From the NCBI RefSeq assembly GCF_041821085.1, contig NZ_JBGUAZ010000004.1, positions 1-64,000 of the forward strand: a stretch of DNA of 64,000 bases, written 5' to 3'. The notes below the pieces were generated by a model, which worked only from the letters and a program-made list of their open reading frames with translations, did not search any database and was not told the DNA's origin. Within the stretch, counting starts at the first letter, position 1. Each line of letters starts with the position of its first letter. Below are positions 61,125 to 64,000 of this stretch, piece after piece. Both the position numbers and the translations under genes were made by a program. Source of the stretch: Natrinema sp. HArc-T2 (lineage in GTDB: Archaea > Halobacteriota > Halobacteria > Halobacteriales > Natrialbaceae).

Positions 61125-61529
61125 ATGGACGCCCGCTACGCCTTCCGTGTCCGAGTTCGTCTCGAGCCCGCTCGCGAAGACGTCTCCATAGCGCCCAGCA
61201 GTGCCGAGACGACGGTCACGCTCTTTCGCGAAGCGCCGGAGCCAGGCACCGAGGGCTGGCTGTTTTTCCGAGACACGCTGTGGCGTGGTGAGGTCGGCGA
61301 CGAGGACTACGCTCGCCACCTCGCCGCAGAGTGGCTCGGTGTCCCCGAACGAACCGTCCACGCGGTCGAGTTTCAGGAACTCCAGACCGATCAGGCGTAT
61401 TTCGACGCCCTAAAAGCGGAAATCGCGACCGATCTCGAGCCGTTCAAGGCCGACACCGTCTCGGAGGTCATCTCGAAATATCTCGGCTCGAGCATTCGAG
61501 TAACTGATACGGACGACGAGCAGGACTAA
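61125..61529 (+). CDS. LWR-salt protein
   Basis: 134-aa haloarchaeal protein with the eponymous motif RDTLWRGEVGDEDY. The rest is acidic alpha/beta, with YFDALKAEIATDLEPFKADTVSEVISKYLGSSIRV at the C-terminus. The name is recalled from haloarchaeal genome annotation; no function is known. It lies 22 bp after palindromic copy I and ends in another partial copy. Confidence 0.75.
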   Translation: MDARYAFRVRVRLEPAREDVSIAPSSAETTVTLFREAPEPGTEGWLFFRDTLWRGEVGDEDYARHLAAEWLGVPERTVHAVEFQELQTDQAYFDALKAEIATDLEPFKADTVSEVISKYLGSSIRVTDTDDEQD

Positions 61530-61545
61530 TACGGGCTGCTGTTGG
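61527..61545. repeat. Partial palindromic element (left end)
   Basis: TAATACGGGCTGCTGTTGG; its first three bases are the stop codon of the LWR-salt gene (TAA). It is decayed: no clear right arm follows. Confidence 0.6.
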
Positions 61546-61718
61546 CAACGGGTGTGCGATTCTATCGGGTCCCGTCCGGTTACACTGTCGTGAATCCTGT
61601 CACCTGCTCATTGGATTTGAGATAGCGACACAGAACGCATCAACGGCGCAGAAAGCGCCGCTTGTGGCTCCGCTCGACACGGCCACAGACGACCACCCAC
61701 CAATATTACTTGAGAATA

Positions 61719-61736
61719 AATCACACATGGTTGATT
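61719..61736. promoter_or_regulatory. Inverted repeat upstream of wHTH-FabG operon
   Basis: AATCA-N8-TGATT, arms of 5 bp, about 35 bp upstream of the TATA-like TTTATATA (61769-61776). It could be an autoregulatory site for the first gene; speculative. Confidence 0.35.
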
Positions 61737-61768
61737 ATAATGGGTGTTGGTAACACGCTTCTATCTAC

Positions 61769-61776
61769 TTTTATAT
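61769..61776 (+). promoter_or_regulatory. TATA box of wHTH-FabG operon
   Basis: TTTATATA lies about 26 nt upstream of the ATG at 61798/61801, in line with leaderless transcription. Confidence 0.62.
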
Positions 61777-61797
61777 AACTGCTTGTGGGCGTCTTCG

Positions 61798-62016
61798 ATG
61801 ATGTCCACGGGCGAACACCAACTTGCAGTTCCAGACCAGCTCACATCACCACAGGCGAAACTCGTCTATCTCTCGCTTTTGGTCACCGGTGAGGCGAAAG
61901 CAGCCGATCTCGAGCAGTTGCTCGGGCTGCCCAAGCTCACACTCTTTGCCGTTCTCGAATCGCTCGCCGCGCAAGATCTCATTCAGCGAACGGGGGAGTG
62001 CTATGTCTGCCAATAA
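61798..62016 (+). CDS. Small winged-helix regulator (TrmB-like)
   Basis: 72 aa: MMSTGEHQLAVPDQLTSPQAKLVYLSLLVTGEAKAADLEQLLGLPKLTLFAVLESLAAQDLIQRTGECYVCQ is one compact wHTH with the recognition helix near GLPKLTLFAVLE. Ends in a Cys pair (CYVC). It overlaps the next gene by 14 bp (62003-62016) in a different frame, so the genes are coupled. Likely regulator of the operon; target unproven. Confidence 0.8.
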   Translation: MMSTGEHQLAVPDQLTSPQAKLVYLSLLVTGEAKAADLEQLLGLPKLTLFAVLESLAAQDLIQRTGECYVCQ

Positions 62017-62572
62017 CACTGCCGTCCCGGCTCTCGAAGCCGAGCTGGAGGGTGACGTTCGGGTCGACTGTTACGTTCGCTCGAGCGTGCCAGCTGCGGT
62101 TTCCGAACGGCTCACCGCGCTGCTCGAGCGGCTGCAGACGCTCGCGGAAACCGACGCCATCGCCGACGTGCAGGTCTCCCAGTGGCCGGCTGAACATGCG
62201 ATCGGCGAGACAGACCAGCCGACGCGGGAGGAACTCGTCGCCGAGTTCGACGAGTGGGCGACCGAGCACGGCTATTCGCTCGAGCCGGGCTTCTGTCGAC
62301 AGCAGATCGACCTCTCACCGTTTGGGATCGATGACCCGAGCGAGACGATTCGGGTCCCGCTGGTGGCGCTTGCCTTCTACGATGCCGACGACGCTGGCAA
62401 CGCTGACGAGACTGTACAAGGCGTCGTTCCATGCACGAAATCCGATCAAGACGACGGCAAGCGGACCTATACCGTCGACGGGTGGCTCACGACTGTCGAA
62501 CGGCATGCGTCGGAGACATCCCCGAACGGGACTCAAACGGATCAGCGGGCCCTGCTGGAGGGATCACGATGA
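62003..62572 (+). CDS. Conserved hypothetical, 189 aa, linked to wHTH and FabG
   Basis: Starts MSANNTAVPALEAELEGDVR. Cys/His-poor, acidic. The segment VDCYVRSSVPAAVSERLTALLERLQTLAETDAIADVQVSQWP looks like an alpha/beta or ferredoxin-like module. It overlaps both neighbours, by 14 bp upstream and 4 bp downstream (ATGA). The arrangement recurs in haloarchaea as far as I recall. Might be a partner of the HTH protein; function unknown. Confidence 0.72.
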   Translation: MSANNTAVPALEAELEGDVRVDCYVRSSVPAAVSERLTALLERLQTLAETDAIADVQVSQWPAEHAIGETDQPTREELVAEFDEWATEHGYSLEPGFCRQQIDLSPFGIDDPSETIRVPLVALAFYDADDAGNADETVQGVVPCTKSDQDDGKRTYTVDGWLTTVERHASETSPNGTQTDQRALLEGSR

Positions 62573-63369
62573 CGGCACAAATGCTCGAGCAGACGAGCGG
62601 CTTGGAACTGCCGTCCCGGCAGCCACTTTCGGACCGTACGTGTCTGGTGACCGGCGCGTCGCGAGGAATCGGACGCAGCATCGCGTGCGAACTCGGGCGC
62701 TACGGTGCGACCGTCGTCGTCAACTATCGCTCGTCGGACGCGGCCGCCCACGAGGTCGCCGAGACGATTTCTGCCACCGACGGCGACGGTGAGGGGTATC
62801 CGGTTCAGGCCGACGTCACCGACCGTGACGATGTCGCCGTCATGCGTGAGGGTGTCCACGACGAACTCGGCGAGATCGACGTCCTCGTCAACAACGCCGG
62901 GATTACGCAGGACCGGCTCTTTGCCGACATGACTCCCGAGGAGTGGCACCGCGCGATCGACGTCTCGCTCAACGGGGCGTTCAACTGTACGCACGCCTTC
63001 TACGACGACATTCAAACCGCTGATGACGGTCGTCTCATCGCCATCTCGAGTGTCGTCGGAAAGCAAGGGAACGTCGGACAGGCGAACTACGCGGCGGCGA
63101 AAAGCGGCCTCTTTGGCTTTATTCGCTCGCTTGCACTCGAGTTGGCACCGTCAGGGTCGACCGCCAACTGTATCGCCCCCGGCTTTACGCGGACCGAGAT
63201 GGTCGAGGCAATCCCGGACGACGTGCAAGCGGAGATCCGCGAGGATATCCCGCTGGACCGATTCGCCGACGCGAGCGATATCGCCGGGCTCGTCCGGTAT
63301 CTCGCCAGCGAAGAGGCAGGATACATCACCGGCGAAGTTATCGACGTCAACGGCGGCATCGACCTCTAA
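62569..63369 (+). CDS. 3-oxoacyl-/acetoacetyl-CoA reductase, FabG/PhaB type SDR
   Basis: 266 aa. SDR motifs: TGASRGIGRSIACELG (NADP(H) loop), NNAG, SSVVGKQGNVGQANYAAAKSGLF with the catalytic Ser, Tyr and Lys, and a C-terminal EVIDVNGGIDL. Sequence is close to PhaB-like acetoacetyl-CoA reductases of PHA-producing haloarchaea, but the operon contains no synthase. ATG 62569 overlaps the upstream stop (ATGA). Confidence 0.9.
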   Translation: MTAQMLEQTSGLELPSRQPLSDRTCLVTGASRGIGRSIACELGRYGATVVVNYRSSDAAAHEVAETISATDGDGEGYPVQADVTDRDDVAVMREGVHDELGEIDVLVNNAGITQDRLFADMTPEEWHRAIDVSLNGAFNCTHAFYDDIQTADDGRLIAISSVVGKQGNVGQANYAAAKSGLFGFIRSLALELAPSGSTANCIAPGFTRTEMVEAIPDDVQAEIREDIPLDRFADASDIAGLVRYLASEEAGYITGEVIDVNGGIDL

Positions 63370-63564
63370 TTCGTCCGATCGGACCGACCGAGACGCCGAC
63401 CCTGCGAGCGGCGACCGTTTGTTGCCAGAGTGTCTCTACCACGTAATCCGTCGCGTGTGAAACAGCCGGCCCGTTCGCCGTCGGCAAGTCAGGCGACTGC
63501 TCGGCCATCGGTCAACCTGACGCCGACAAGCATTTACTCGAGACTCCCGTACAGTTGTGTCCGA

Positions 63565-64000
63565 ATGGCCGCTGAACCGGACTATGACTTCTGGCTACTC
63601 GACCTCGATGGCACCCTCGTCGATGTCGAGTGGTCGTACACGCGGGAGGTGTTCGACCGGGTCGGCGACCGGCTGGGCCGTACGTTCACCGACCGAGAAG
63701 CCGACATCCTCTGGAACGGGTTGACCGGCTCCCGGGACCGCCAGCTCGAGGAGTGGGGCGTCGACTCCCGCGAGTTCTGGGACGCGTTCCACGAAGAGGA
63801 GGATCCGCTGGTGCGGGCCGAACAGACGTACCTCCACGACGACGCTGCGTTTGTCGCCGACCTCGACGCACCAGTGGGGCTGGTTACCCACTGTCAGGAA
63901 TTCCTCTGTGAACCCGTGTTGGATCACGTCGGAATCCGCGATTGGTTCGATGCGCAACTGTGCTGTACCGAGGAGACAGGCTGGAAACCCGATCCCGGTC
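63565..64000 (+). CDS. HAD superfamily phosphatase (3' partial)
   Basis: MAAEPDYDFWLLDLDGTLVDVEWS has the HAD nucleophile motif DLDGTLVD; LVTHCQEFL provides the motif 2 region, and CCTEETGWKPDPG the motif 3 Lys. Looks like a phosphoglycolate- or beta-phosphoglucomutase-type HAD. The frame runs off the window. T-rich GCATTTACTC about 28 nt upstream. Confidence 0.85.
   Translation, partial: MAAEPDYDFWLLDLDGTLVDVEWSYTREVFDRVGDRLGRTFTDREADILWNGLTGSRDRQLEEWGVDSREFWDAFHEEEDPLVRAEQTYLHDDAAFVADLDAPVGLVTHCQEFLCEPVLDHVGIRDWFDAQLCCTEETGWKPDPG

Noticed and set aside
1-64000. CRISPR array, rRNA operon, transposase or integrase genes
   Set aside because: No regularly spaced repeats, no rRNA-like sequence and no DDE or tyrosine-recombinase motifs were seen in any frame.

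Overview
The window is haloarchaeal chromosome. The evidence is high GC with strong GTC/GAC/CTC codon bias, very acidic proteins, mostly leaderless genes with a TATA-like box about 26-28 nt before the start codon, and archaeal marker genes: Orc1/Cdc6, sn-glycerol-1-phosphate dehydrogenase, aIF2 gamma, Rpo7, Spt4, S6e, archaeal ProS and GTP-dependent dephospho-CoA kinase. HalOD1, Bat-type HTH_10 and LWR-salt proteins point to Halobacteria. A Natrialbales relative (Natrinema/Haloterrigena-like) is my inference only.

Layout. 1-8.2 kb: quinone oxidoreductase (partial), LLM flavin oxidoreductase, aconitase, dUTPase-family protein, membrane proteins, 6-phosphogluconate dehydrogenase, HalOD1 protein. 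8.2-13.5 kb: an accessory-looking block with an interrupted tRNA-Arg(CCG)-like sequence, an AT-rich stretch, an orc1/cdc6 gene flanked by at least six copies of an ORB-like motif (candidate origin), a wHTH-SRA-HNH nuclease and, convergent to it, a PD-(D/E)XK nuclease-like protein. 13.6-24.8 kb: DCC protein, unusual P1B ATPase (SPW in place of CPx), beta-propeller, sulfatase-like enzyme, PAP2 phosphatase, a 45-aa microprotein plus YeiH transporter, solitary TrpB, HIT protein, glycosyltransferase. 25-34.7 kb: S9 peptidase, ABC exporter, EgsA, lipoprotein, a frameshifted epimerase, RecA-like ATPase, DUF123 nuclease, AhpD-like protein. 34.7-41.4 kb: GltB and ProS. 41.4-54.7 kb: beta-CASP nuclease, stress proteins, DHH phosphoesterase, small conserved proteins, S6e, AAA ATPase, and the archaeal information-processing operon aIF2g-PIN-rpo7-spt4-dpck. 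54.8-64 kb: DUF5787-like protein, PhnP-like MBL, nucleotidyltransferase-like protein, geranylgeranyl-reductase-type flavoprotein, DUF389 membrane protein, Bat-type regulator, PCD, LWR-salt protein, a regulator-unknown-FabG operon and a partial HAD phosphatase.

The most striking non-coding signal is a dispersed palindromic element of about 85 bp, with at least seven near-full and several partial copies. Its ends read TGATACGG..CTGT / ACAG..CCGTATCA. Its inner stem differs between copies but stays self-complementary, and it repeatedly sits on or supplies the stop codon of the adjacent gene. The second is the ORB-like repeat set around cdc6, next to two nuclease genes. No CRISPR array, rRNA or recognisable insertion sequence was seen.
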